Assembly (NCBI RefSeq): GCF_020520425.1
Contig: NC_079488.1
Coordinates: 6,053,747 to 6,117,746 of the forward strand
DNA from: Spinacia oleracea
Taxonomy: Eukaryota > Streptophyta > Magnoliopsida > Caryophyllales > Amaranthaceae
Direction: 5' to 3'
Length of the DNA stretch: 64,000 nt
This document shows, in pieces, positions 22,405-31,855 of this stretch. The notes beneath the pieces are model-generated. The model saw nothing but the letters and a program-made list of their open reading frames with translations, ran no database searches and was not told the DNA's origin. The translations under genes and the position numbers were made by a program. Position 1 is the first letter of the stretch. The number at the start of each line of letters is the position of its first letter.

Positions 22405-23664
22405 TTACAATCTTGCAGCGGCCTTGTTGAACTCTTCGGTTCTGATGAACGCATCAGCCATTTGGAGCACGTCAGCTATTCTGGAGGGGTTCTTCATTGA
22501 GAGTTCGTCACGGAATTTCCCTTCCTGGAGCGCGTGCTTCAAGGCGAAGATGGCCACGTCTGGCTGCAAGTTTGGTATGTTTGTTGATTCCTTCATGAAT
22601 CTGGCCATGAATTCTCTTAGACTTTCGTCTCTTTCTTGTTGGATTGAGGTCAGTTCTGCTGTGGTTCGCTCGGGGCGATTGTTGCTCACGAACTGTGTGC
22701 AGAATCTCTTTTTCAGCTTTTTCCAGCTTTTGATCGATCCCTTCGGCAGCGATCTAAACCACTCTCCCGCCACTCCGGTTAGCGTGGTTGGGAAGTATTT
22801 ACACCAACATGCTTCGGAGTAGGGACTCAAGAACATTTGCTGCTCGTAGGAGATGACATGATCCCTCGGATCCGTGATTCCGCTATAGGTTAGGTGTGCT
22901 GGCAGTCTTACCTTCGGTATTTCTTCCATGATCAGCTCGTCCGAGAAAGGGGATGACGTGGGAGTCATGATTCTTTTCCCGAGTCTAGCCCTGATGCCTT
23001 CGTTTGCCGAGGTTCTGTGATTAGAACGTTCGGGCGTACGATGGGGACTAGGGGTTCGATCATGCCTCCTGTCTCTTCTTCTTTCTCGGCTACTGACCTC
23101 GGGTCGTTCGCCAGATCTGCTTGACTCACCTACCCCGAGTCTCGTATGGATCGAAGGTCTTAACCTTGAGTGGACCGAGGGCCTCAACCTGCTGAGCACC
23201 GAGCTTCGGATCCGAGTGTTACGAGTAGTCAATTCGCTTTGGAGAGCTGTTGGAGTAGGCGATGGTCTTGCAAACCAATCTGGCTGTTGTTGTGCCCTTT
23301 TTTGGGTGTCCCACGTGCTTTCCATTCATCTCGACTTCAGGTGTGTTCCTGTCAAGGGGAGGAGCTCTCTTTCGGGTCTGGACACTTCTACATTAGGCTG
23401 TTCGTTCAGCCTTCGCCTGGTCCTCCTCTCTTCTCAGCGGTCCTTTGCCAATCCTTGCTGCTTCTCATTGAAGAGGAAGTTTTGCATGATGGTCATGGCC
23501 GCAGTGAGCTCTTCCCTAGTTGGAATCGGAGGTCCTGCGTTTGTGGCGGTCGTAGCTCTGCTTGGCTGTGACCTCGCCATCGATTGAGGGTGCTCCTCTT
23601 GGTCAGATTCTGAATCTGACCGCACCATATCGTCATCATTGTTGTTAATAACATCATTAACCAT
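22405..23664 (-). pseudogene. Gypsy gag, same frame as pol, interrupted by stops
   Basis: Starts at ATG 23664 with an acidic, Asn/Asp-rich N-terminus. The retrotransposon gag core (LPAHLTYSG, YFPTTLTGVAGEWF, REFMARF, ALKHALQEG) lies at about 22930-22450. The frame contains TGA at 23434-23436, TGA at 23326-23328, and TAA at 22405-22407 just before pol. Gag and pol are exactly in frame (differences divisible by three). Every stop is one C-to-T step from a sense codon (CGA, CGA, CAA). The TAA at the gag-pol border could be a natural suppression point, but the two TGAs inside gag look like damage. Protein function would need complementation by another copy. Confidence 0.8.
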
Positions 23665-23711
23665 TTTCGCGGAAAGAGGTGATTGATGTCTTTCAAAGGC
23701 TTTGAAGTGTT

Positions 23712-23734
23712 CTTCCCCACAGACGGCGCCAAAT
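23712..23734 (-). promoter_or_regulatory. Primer-binding site of the gypsy element
   Basis: On the element strand, TTGGCGCCGTCTGTGGGG follows the 5' LTR after two or three bases. The TGGCGCC start is the usual complement of a tRNA CCA-proximal 3' end. The exact tRNA (Arg or Asp type) was not resolved. Confidence 0.75.
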
Positions 23735-24160
23735 TGTTCCGGTGTTGTAAAGATGGAAACAATGGGCTTCGAATGAAGGCCTTTTCGTATGTGTTGAAGA
23801 TCTTGCTTGTTTGAATGAGTAGAGTCCGAATTCACCTGCACAAGAGCAAAGTCACTAGCCTCGGGGGTGTTTCCGAGGAAAGCCCCTCCGATGCCTAAGT
23901 AAGAACGATGCTCGGATTCTAGAGAGAAGTTCTCTAGAAGAGTAGTCTTAAGGCGATAAATTGGACGTACCTTGAGGTGTGAGCCTTGGCGGCCTATTTA
24001 TAGTGTTTGCATAATAAATGCCCATAGGTCATTTATTGCTTTTGGGCCTTGGGCCTTGATGGATGGCTGACTAGCCATTGGTAGGTTTGATGCTGTTTGT
24101 TTAGAGCCATTGGGCTTTGGACTTAGTGGCCCAATTGAGAATCAATTGGGAGCCCAAACA
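23735..24160 (-). repeat. 5' LTR of the gypsy element
   Basis: 426 bp, matching 12632-13057. On the minus strand it starts TGTTTGGGCTCCC and ends CCGGAACA. A TATTTATAG-like word in the LTR may serve as promoter. Confidence 0.92.
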
Positions 24161-24165
24161 ATAGT
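24161..24165. repeat. Target-site duplication ATAGT (right)
   Basis: Identical to 12627-12631; confirms a normal integrase-mediated insertion. Confidence 0.92.
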
Positions 24166-24351
24166 TAATAGGTTTGCGAGTTAAAAGTGATAAGACGATA
24201 TATATATACAAAAAGGTAGAATCGGAGTAGGATAAATTTTTGTTGTAATCTATCTTTATCATATTATCTACCAATTTAATCATGTCAAAACTCTAATATT
24301 ATTAATTAATTTATTTTTTAATAAACGTAAAATATTAGTTAATTATATATG

Positions 24352-24410
24352 ATGACATGGAAATCCTACATGGACACTCTAAATGCTCTCCAAAAAAAAC
24401 TCCCCTTTAT
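24352..24410. repeat. Left arm of inverted repeat flanking the RING gene
   Basis: About 57 bases (TGACATGGAAATCC ... CTCCCCTTTAT) match the reverse complement of 25861-25913 at roughly 80% by eye. The two arms enclose about 1.45 kb containing the whole RING-H2 gene. Confidence 0.65.
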
Positions 24411-24554
24411 TAAATAAACTAACACAACTCTAATTTCCTAGAGATACTAAAACCCTAAATTTACCATAACTCTAACACACCCTCAGCTCACAACCGTAAC
24501 GGTACCGCTACACGAACCATACGATCGAGTGTAAAACCAGGACGATTGAAACTA

Positions 24555-25388
24555 TCAATATGACATGAGTGGGGGAGGGCGTGGCAACTCATAGCGACAC
24601 AAAGGGCAAATTTGATTTTTAAGAAGCCATCGAATCACACAAGGCTCATGAAAAACATGCTTACAAGGCAACCTCGCCAAAAGGGGCTTTGGAATAACAC
24701 CAACCCCAACACCAACACCAGCACCGACAACACCACCACCGACAACACCACCACCACCAATAGTGACAGTATCATGACGGCCATCCGGATCTTGATCCAC
24801 CTCGATGTCTAGGGTTTTCAAATTTTGTAGACAAATACCACAATCATCATCATCATCATCAACATTATTATTAACCCTTTCCAACCCTTGAATAATTGGT
24901 ACATCCACCTCCTGAAAACCTCGATTTCCATCACTAACCCAAGCCCTAAACTCCTCCTCGTCACAAACTCGTTCATCAAGATCAAAACAAACAACCTTAT
25001 ACTCATAAACCTTGAATTTCTCACTATCTTCATCACGTGATAAACACGTGACAATCGCTTCATCTCGAACCTTGTTCTTTAGATGTTCCAACTTCTGCTT
25101 CACCTCTTTAACAGTCATGTTGTTGTTGTTGTTATAGCACGCTGCGGTAAAAACGTCGTCGTTGCAGTCATGGCAAAACGGGTTGAAAATGAGATGACCC
25201 GATTGTGAATTTCGTCTACTCACTAACCGTTTACCGTTTGTATGATAATAAACTAAGTCTTGGTAAACGTCAAGTATTAATCGAACTTCGAGAACTTTCT
25301 TAGATGATGAAGAAGAAAATGGTAGAGTAAGATGATGGACACAAGGAATTACAATGTCGAGTGGAACATTATTAATATCTATTTTCAT
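24555..25388 (-). CDS. RING-H2 finger protein, probable E3 ubiquitin ligase
   Basis: Intact intronless frame of 277 codons from ATG 25388; the frame also extends upstream without an ATG. The C-terminus holds a RING-H2: CGIC, then CKHVFHEPC, ten residues, CPLC. That gives all eight C3H2C3 zinc ligands, so E2 binding and ubiquitin transfer are plausible. The loop between the second and third ligands is about 55 residues and Gly/Val-rich, longer than the usual 9-39. The N-terminal ~180 residues are unfamiliar. There is no signal peptide or membrane segment, so it is probably cytosolic or nuclear. A broken paralogue lies at 31856-32765. An intact frame beside a decayed copy suggests retained function. 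Confidence 0.85.
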   Translation of the reverse strand: MKIDINNVPLDIVIPCVHHLTLPFSSSSSKKVLEVRLILDVYQDLVYYHTNGKRLVSRRNSQSGHLIFNPFCHDCNDDVFTAACYNNNNNMTVKEVKQKLEHLKNKVRDEAIVTCLSRDEDSEKFKVYEYKVVCFDLDERVCDEEEFRAWVSDGNRGFQEVDVPIIQGLERVNNNVDDDDDDCGICLQNLKTLDIEVDQDPDGRHDTVTIGGGGVVGGGVVGAGVGVGVGVIPKPLLARLPCKHVFHEPCVIRWLLKNQICPLCRYELPRPPPLMSY

Positions 25389-25499
25389 AATTGTATAGTA
25401 TTTAATTAATGTCAAATATTAAGTTAATTTATTGTTAATGATTTTAATGGGATTAATTAGATTCAGGGTTTTGGGTTTTATATAGAAAATATTTGGATA

Positions 25500-25860
25500 A
25501 TGATAGAGTGACCCTAAGGGTTGGTAACCCTTTTAATATTGAATTTTGATTGGCTACAAATTCATTGAAACTTTACATACAACATTCTCTCTCTTCAATT
25601 AATCATGCTTATATATTATTTTATGTTATATGTATCTTAGGTGTTGCCAACCCTTAGGGTCAACCAAACATTTTCCAAAATATTTGAGTGTCCGATTCCT
25701 ATTCCAGTTTGAGTACGGGGAAAAGGATTTTGCAAAAAGAATAAATCTCATAATGCTTTCCTTATGCAATAAGTAAAAGTAAAACCATAATAAATTGGAA
25801 ACTATTGATTAAACTAATCACAAATTCTTATTTATAAGGGGTGTATATATATATATATAT
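25500..25860. other. Upstream region of the RING gene
   Basis: AT-rich sequence 5' of the RING start. From about 25717 (GGGGAAAAGGATTTTGC) to 25835 it matches 38777-38890, a piece of the duplicated segment downstream of RING copy B. It ends in a short TA run (25844-25862). Confidence 0.55.
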
Positions 25861-25913
25861 ATAAAGGGGAGTTTTTTGGAGAGTAATGAGAGCCACCTAG
25901 GATTTCCACGTCA
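25861..25913. repeat. Right arm of inverted repeat flanking the RING gene
   Basis: Reverse-complement match to 24352-24410. It immediately follows a TA microsatellite. Confidence 0.65.
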
Positions 25914-25965
25914 CAAAAAATAATGATAAAATAAAAATAATTTCAGATAAGTGTTGAAAATTTCC

Positions 25966-26524
25966 AAAACTTTTGTGTGCCCCCGATCTACGGTATTTTA
26001 CTGTACATCCAAATATAAAAGTGAACCAGACCAAAGATATAAGTGACCTTATTTGAGAACTAAAGTTACCTTACTCAAGGATAAATGTGACCCTAACCAT
26101 CGAAAAGATGTGACTTCCTAACAAACTTTAAGATTGTTTTAAAAATAGTGGGATCATGCCAATTTTCTAAAATGATCTTCATACATATTAGTCTAAATAA
26201 TAAAAAGGCTAACTCAAAATCCATATTAAGTCTAATTAATACTCATAATTGTTTATTTTGCAAATACAGTAAGTCAAAAGTATTTTTTTCTAACAAATAA
26301 ACTAAGCCATAAAAGCCAGCCAACCAACCCAAAATTGTCATTTAATGATTTTTAATAAGATGTTTCTATGCCTTGAAAATAAGGTAACTTATAACTACAA
26401 TAAAGAGAACTTATTACATCAATAAGGGTAACTAAAAGAACAGAATAGGTGCGGATAACCTTCCTCTTTTAAGCCGCCACACAATATATTATCGTAGATC
26501 GGCCTTTCTGAAAAGTTTGTGGAA
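25966..26524. mobile_element. MITE-like element with imperfect inverted ends
   Basis: Left end CCAAAACTTTTGTGTG..CCGATCTACG and the reverse complement of the right end CCACAAACTTTTC..CCGATCTACG agree over about 30 bases with gaps. The interior (~500 bp) has no coding frame. Flanks GAAAATTT and AAAAATTC could be a diverged 8 bp duplication. Class uncertain. Confidence 0.4.
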
Positions 26525-26599
26525 AAATTCTGTAAAAAAATATCGGATAAAATATATCCACATTAAATTTAAGATAAAACCCAAATTCTTATATGAGAC

Positions 26600-27350
26600 T
26601 GTCCTCACCATCAACTGATGGTGAGACCAGTTCACACTTGCGAATTTAGGTATGTTACTTCTATAGTTGAGACATGTTACTTTTTTTTATAATTTTAGAG
26701 GAGGTACTTTTTTTAGTTTAGGTATGTTACTTCTATAGTTTATACATGTTACTTTTTTTATACGGAGTAGTTTTATAGGAGATACCTTCTTAGTTTAGGT
26801 ATGTTACTTCAATAGTTTAGACATGTTACTTTTTTTTATATAATTTAAGAGGAAGTACTTTTTTTAGTTTAGGTATGTTACTTCTATAGTTTATACATGT
26901 TACTTTTATTATACGGAGTAGTTTTAGGGGAGATACCTTCTTAGTGTAGGTATGTTACTGCTATAGTTTAGACATGTTACTTTTTTTTTAATAATTTTAG
27001 AGGAGGTATTTTTTTTAGTTTAGCTATGTTACTTCTATAGTTTAGACATGTTACTTTTTTTATAATTTTAGACGAGGTACTTTTTTAGTTTAGGTATGTT
27101 ACTTCTATAGTTTAGACATGTTACTTTTTTTTATACGGAATAGTTTTAGGGGAGGTACATTTTTAGTTTTGACATGTTACTTTTTTTTCTAATAATTTTA
27201 GAGGAGGTACTTTTTTAATTTAGGTATGTTACTTCTATAGTTTAGATCTGTTACTTTTTTTTGTAGTTTTAGGGGAGGTACGCTATTGGTTTCGCGCTCG
27301 TCACACCATCAAGTTGAAGTTGATGGTGTGACTGGTCTCACAGGAGACGC
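26600..27350. mobile_element. MITE-like element with internal ~73 bp tandem array
   Basis: The ends are related in inverted orientation: left TCACCATCAACTGATGGTGAGACC, in two parts, against the reverse complement GTGAGACCAGTCACACCATC on the right. Each end is itself a small hairpin (CACCATCA...TGATGGTG). Between them GGTATGTTACTTCTATAG recurs at 26649, 26721, 26798, 26872, 26949, 27023 (as GCTATG), 27093 and 27223. The period is 70-77, alternating TAATTTTAGAGGAGGTAC and TACGGAGTAGTTTTAGGGG linkers. Confidence 0.65.
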
Positions 27351-27589
27351 GCTGAAGATAAAATTGAAAGTATATGTGAAAAAAAAAAATACTGTAACAT
27401 TTTTACATAATTGTAAGCTAATTCATAGGTTAAAGATTTATTTACGCTCATGAATCTACCTAACAACCCCAAATCCCACCCCCTTCCCCTAACGTTTACC
27501 GCCTTGCTTCCCCTATTGTAGTTTTACATTGACATGGTAGTTTTAGTTTATACTTATAAAATTAACTAATTGGTGCGCGGCTTTTGCAG

Positions 27590-28957
27590 GCTTCAGTTGG
27601 GGATTTTGATCAAATGTGCAGAGTTACTAAGCTACCAGGTATAGAACATTTTATATGTCACAAATAAGGTTTGTTTTCTTTTGAAGCCATGCTTCCTCTA
27701 TGAATAAAAAAGAACAAAAAAATTCCACTTTGTTAGTTTATAGTTTTTATACCTACTCTGGCGGCACTCTCCTTCTATTGATAGCATTGTTTTCAATGCA
27801 TGATTCACAACAATGAACCATAATAAAGGTTAGAGGGCTGAAAGGAGTTCCCAATCATAATGGTGGGACTATGAAATTATTTTGCTATATCACTAATATG
27901 TACGTAGTACGGACTACGGAGTATATTTTAAGAACAATATTTATAAATGTACTAAAAATAAAATGAACAGGATAGGCTAACTAGGGGTGTGCACAGGTCC
28001 AAACCGGATCGGACCGGACCGGTACCGGTTGGACCGGTGGACCGGAATTTTCAGAATTCGCGGACCAAGGACCGGACCCGAAAGAATCCGGTCCGGACCG
28101 GAACCGGACCGGAAAATTCAGGTCCGGTCCGGTTTTGGACCGGCTTGGACCGGTTTTTTTTATTTTTGCGATTTACAATCTTACAATCAATTTGTTTTTA
28201 CAATTTTATTTTTTTACGACCTATATTTCTCTTTAAGTTTAGCATACATCACATGATAAGCTTAATTTAAAGGGGATAAAGGCCACTGATAAACAAAAAT
28301 TCTCAAAGTCTTTTTTTTTCGGGAGGAGATTAATGTATGTGGGCTATAAATTGGGCTCTTCTATCTAAAATTTGTATTTTTAATATTATATTCCGGGTCA
28401 CCGATCCGGACCGGAAAATTCCGGGTTTTGACCGGACCGGACCGGAGAACCAGAATCGTGTATTTTCAAGGACCGAGGACCGGACCGGAATCTATTGTTC
28501 CGGTTCGGTCCGGTCCAATTTCGGTCCGGTTCCGGTCCAATCTTCGGTCCGGACCGGACCGTGCACACCCCTAAGGCTAACAGGTATGAGATTAACCATC
28601 TTAAACACTGGTTGGCATCGTAATAATTAGGGATGTACGTAGTAGTTGAGATATGATATGAGGTTAGCCAGTTTAATTTCTGGTTGATCAACATGATATT
28701 TAGGGATGTAGTTGATATATGATTCTATAGATGTTCAAAAGTTCCAAGTTTAAGGTTTTCAACTGTTAACTGTGTGTAGTGTTTGCAAATATCTGTTTTA
28801 AACTTTTAATTGACTGATCAATTGCTGGCTGGTTTAACAAGCAATTTCGTATGATTTTGATTGTGTTTGATTCCATATAGGGATGGTGGAGGCTCTGGCT
28901 GCAAAAACTCAAAATTGGGAGGAAGAAAGAGGTCTCGAGTTCCTATATGATTGGTGT
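27590..28957 (+). pseudogene. MAP65-family microtubule-bundling protein gene fragment
   Basis: Two exon pieces in compatible phase: 27590-27638, ending CTACCAG before GTATAG, and 28881 to about 28957, starting after CCATATAG. Across the junction they read TKLPGMVEALAAKT, then NWEEERGLEFLYD. This strongly resembles the C-terminal region of plant MAP65 proteins (MAP65-3 type: KLPGMVEAL...YDGVRLL). The last codons carry an extra T before the expected GGTGTAAG. Only about 40 residues are present, so it is a fragment. The intron holds a complete hAT element. A Helitron 3' end lies 400 bases downstream on the same strand, so Helitron capture of a genomic piece is likely. Confidence 0.65.
27982..28573. 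mobile_element. Non-autonomous hAT element with GGTCC/GGACC arrays
   Basis: 592 bp, starting TAGGGGTGTGCAC and ending GTGCACACCCCTA (13 bp perfect inverted ends). It is flanked by a perfect 8 bp duplication AGGCTAAC (27974-27981 and 28574-28581). The 8 bp duplication is diagnostic of hAT. Both sides of the AT-rich middle are packed with ACCGG/GGTCC words. No transposase frame is present. It sits in the intron of the MAP65 fragment. Confidence 0.92.
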
Positions 28958-29033
28958 AAGTATATATACCTCTGCAGAGGAAGTCTTAATTGTATTAAAT
29001 ATCGACCAATTATGTTGGTATAAGCGACATAGT

Positions 29034-29156
29034 CGATAATGAACAAGTGAACAACTACTGAGTAAATATAGGTTTACTATGTGCAATCTTTCAATTTTAT
29101 TATATCGATGTATTAAACATAATCGATAATGAACAAGTGAACAACTACTGAGTAAA
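29034..29156. repeat. Direct duplication of a ~34 bp block
   Basis: TCGATAATGAACAAGTGAAC and the following ACTACTGAGTAAA occur at about 29034 and again at about 29123. A local duplication with no coding role seen. Confidence 0.7.
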
Positions 29157-29348
29157 ACTCCAAAAGAGATTAATTGCCGCATGAGTAAGAAACAAATTTT
29201 GGTAGGAGTCAAAATAGATAATATAATATGAGATAAATTTATTAGGAGTCAACTACCATATTCTATACGGAGTATAACGCTAGCTAATATGCACGGTTTT
29301 ACCCCATAATAAAAGTAACAAATTATTCATTCCCTCTTTTACTATTAA

Positions 29349-29376
29349 CCCGTGCATCGCACGGGCTTAATTCTAG
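29349..29376 (+). mobile_element. Helitron 3' terminus (plus strand)
   Basis: Perfect 7 bp hairpin CCCGTGC-ATC-GCACGGG (29349-29365), then CTTAATT and CTAG (29373-29376) before a T. This matches the hairpin plus CTRR^T structure of Helitron 3' ends. The same hairpin appears in mutated form at 11359-11375 and 55796-55814. The 5' end was not found; the MAP65 fragment is probably inside. Confidence 0.75.
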
Positions 29377-29379
29377 TAA

Positions 29380-30265
29380 ATATTATACACCGGAGTAAAA
29401 GTTAACTCAAAATGCTTAAAAGTTAAGCTTATATATGTAAAAGTTATCTAATTTTTAGTGATAAATTTTTCATTTTAGTAAAACTTATTTCTTCAAAAAT
29501 TACTAATAATGTATAAAATTAATCATATAACCCTTTAAAATGTTTATCTGTCAACTTTTTTTTACTAATATAAAAGTTTATCAAAGCTAGGTTAAAGTTA
29601 CAAAAAAAAAAGGGTAAAAGTTATCTTGGTGTACAAGAAATTTATTGCAAACCTTGTGTGCGCAAGACCTTTTGATTCCGGTTTCAATTTGAGTATGATA
29701 TGGATCATCAATAATTTCGTAAATAGACTTGGCCGGTACATACTAAATTTATTGTGGATCATGCCTTAAAAAAAGTCAACAACTTGATTCTAATTTATTT
29801 TGACGCGTTTATTATAATTATTATGAAAAAAAAAAAATCAAATTGGTGTCGTTAGTACATGTTATGTTTGAATAGTGTGATTTTAAGTTACGACTCTCTC
29901 TTAAAAACATAGAGTTACTTTGATTCAAAAAATGATTACTAAAAAAATTGATGTTTAATTTATTATAGTCATTATGTGAACCATAAAGGTCACTATATAC
30001 GTAAAATGGGTACTAGAGTAAATTGTTGGCTTCAGGCCTACGATAATATTATTGTAGATCAATTCCATGCAAGAATAACCCATCATCATATGGTACACTA
30101 CCCTTTCCCCATCTTATTCATTTCCTTTCCATTTTCTTTCCTAAGTTTGTACCAAACATGCCTTTATAATCTATTAGGACTTAGAAGGGTTTTCTAAACA
30201 TCGTGTACAATGTAGACTAAATCTCATGTTTCCTTATACAATAAGTAAACGGAAAAGTAAACGTA
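29380..30265. other. AT-rich intergenic sequence
   Basis: No supportable gene, tRNA or repeat boundary seen. Poly-A/T runs and short frames only. Confidence 0.5.
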
Positions 30266-30708
30266 AATTCTTGTTTAAAGACGACAAATTTCATAAAAAC
30301 GACTTTTTATAACCCAAAATTTACGAGAAACAACCTTTCAAAAAAAATTGCTAAGAAAGACTGTAAACTAAAAAAAATTACGAGACACAACAAAGACCTA
30401 TTTTCAGGCGTTGACTCAAACATTCCGGCCATTGACTCTTCAATTTGGCTAACCACACCAATTTTCCCTCCAATTTTTCTATTAAAGCCAATCCTATTAC
30501 AAAAATAACAACAAAAAAAAATCACTGACATTTCTCTTCTCTCTGTTCTTCTTCCCAAAACACGATTCTTTTTTGTCCCTGCTCATACAAAATCGAAGAA
30601 ATTGCAAGCTCCAAAGGTTGTTGTTTTCTCAATTCAATCATTTACCATCTAGATTTTGGTAAGTTTGTGTATTAATTTTGTATAATTGTAGTGTAAGAAA
30701 GTTGAGAT

Positions 30709-30721
30709 ACCCCCCCCCCCC
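30709..30721. repeat. Homopolymer C run
   Basis: Twelve or thirteen consecutive C in the leader of the captured GRF gene. The length is likely unstable and error-prone. Confidence 0.7.
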
Positions 30722-30790
30722 AGATTTTTTAATTGATCGAATCGATTTGGCTGAAATTGGCGTTTGTTAATTGGTGCAGTTGCAGTAACT

Positions 30791-31130
30791 ATGGCTCATA
30801 CGAAGGTAGTGAAATGTGAATGTGGTTTTCTGTTGCTAAGAAGACTACTTGGACTCATGAAAACCCGGGGAGGAAGTTTTAATGTGTAGGTTGCAAATTC
30901 TACAATTCTGAGACTGGGTAAAGGGGGTGCAAAAAACTTGATTGGGTTGATGAAGGTATAGTTGATTAGCAAAGAGATGTTACTAATGTGCTTGTAGCAG
31001 AAAAGCATAGGTTCTCAACTGTTCTAGTCATTATGAGGAACATATTGGCATGTATGGAGCAAGGCTAGCCGAAGAGCTTGACAGGTTAAAGAAGAACAAG
31101 GGCATGATGAAGGTTGATGGGGCCAATAAT
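30791..31130 (+). pseudogene. GRF-type zinc-finger gene fragment, frameshifted
   Basis: ATG at 30791 opens a short frame with KCECG. The rest of the finger is in another frame: TTWTHENPGRKF, then a stop, C-x-x-C (CVGCKFYN), a stop, and GCKKLDWVDEG. The order CxCG, WTxxNPGRKF, Cxx(C), GC-F/L-W-DE is the GRF zinc-finger signature, found in small plant proteins and in DNA-processing enzymes. At least one frameshift and two stops make it non-functional. It occupies the middle of the inverted-repeat element, so it is probably transposon cargo. Confidence 0.7.
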
Positions 31131-31855
31131 GAATGAGGGTCTGGGAAGGTTGATCATGGTCTGATTTGATGCCTTTCCCTTTCCTTAAATTTGGCGCCAT
31201 TGAAGTACAACATAGCATAACATAGAAGAGCACAAAAGAATAGTGAGAAGAGTCAGAAAAATATAGCAAAAGCGAAAAAAAAAATCATCAATTTATGTAC
31301 AGGAAGAAGTGAAGAAGAGCATTGATGACTTACAATATTCATTTGATGTTCATTGATGACTGATTCTTTTTTGATGGTGCAACAAAGAAGTTCAAAGGTT
31401 AATTTGCATTTTTTTTAAGGTTTTAATTTGCTTATATATGGGAATATGGAAGGAAATTGGGTGTTAATAGGCAAAATGAAGAATATGGGCCCTGCACGGG
31501 TAAATCAATTGCCGCATTTTCTGAGTCACCGCATGAAAATAGGTTTTGGTTGTTTCTCATAATTTTTGTTTTAAGTTAGGTCTTTCTTCGGATAATTTTA
31601 AAAAAAAATGTTGTTTCTTGCAAATTTTGGGTTATAATTTTTAGCAAATTTGGCTTTAAAAATAGTTGTACAATAAATATTGTATGTCAGAGTAAAAATT
31701 AAGTTTAAATATGTTAAAATATGTAAAATATGGAACGATATTCCTTGAATAAAATAACTTGACAACCTTGATCATAAGTTGGATAAACCATGGGTTTATA
31801 TATGAAACCATAACGGTAAATAACGACATACGTAGTAGGATCCTAGCAATATTGA

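Larger units (their letters stand above)
12632..24160 (-). mobile_element. Complete Ty3/gypsy retrotransposon, Tat lineage (Retand-like)
   Basis: An 11.5 kb element with 426 bp LTRs (12632-13057 and 23735-24160) of TG...CA type. It is flanked by a perfect 5 bp duplication ATAGT (12627-12631 and 24161-24165). Gag-pol is on the minus strand, so the right LTR is the 5' LTR. The order is gag, protease, RT, RNase H, second RNase H, integrase. Then, between pol and the 3' LTR, come a tandem repeat and an antisense gene. A second RNase H, an antisense extra gene and a 3' tandem array are described for plant Tat elements such as Retand and Ogre. The LTRs differ at one base by eye (T at 12657, C at 23760), so insertion was recent. 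Confidence 0.93.
30268..31660. mobile_element. MULE-like element with long inverted ends and gene cargo
   Basis: Left 30268-30440 and the reverse complement of 31495-31660 share a diverged inverted repeat. Common words include TATAACCCAAAATTTRC, GAAACAAC, GAAAGACT/GAAAGACC and CCTATTTTCA, then GTGACTCA/TTGACTCA. Arms of ~150-200 bp with a gene fragment between them fit a Pack-MULE. I could not define the exact ends or target duplication. Confidence 0.55.

Noticed and set aside
27987-28630. Frames rich in Gly/Pro/Arg/Asp within the hAT element
   Set aside because: Produced by GGTCC/ACCGG arrays; the element is clearly non-coding.
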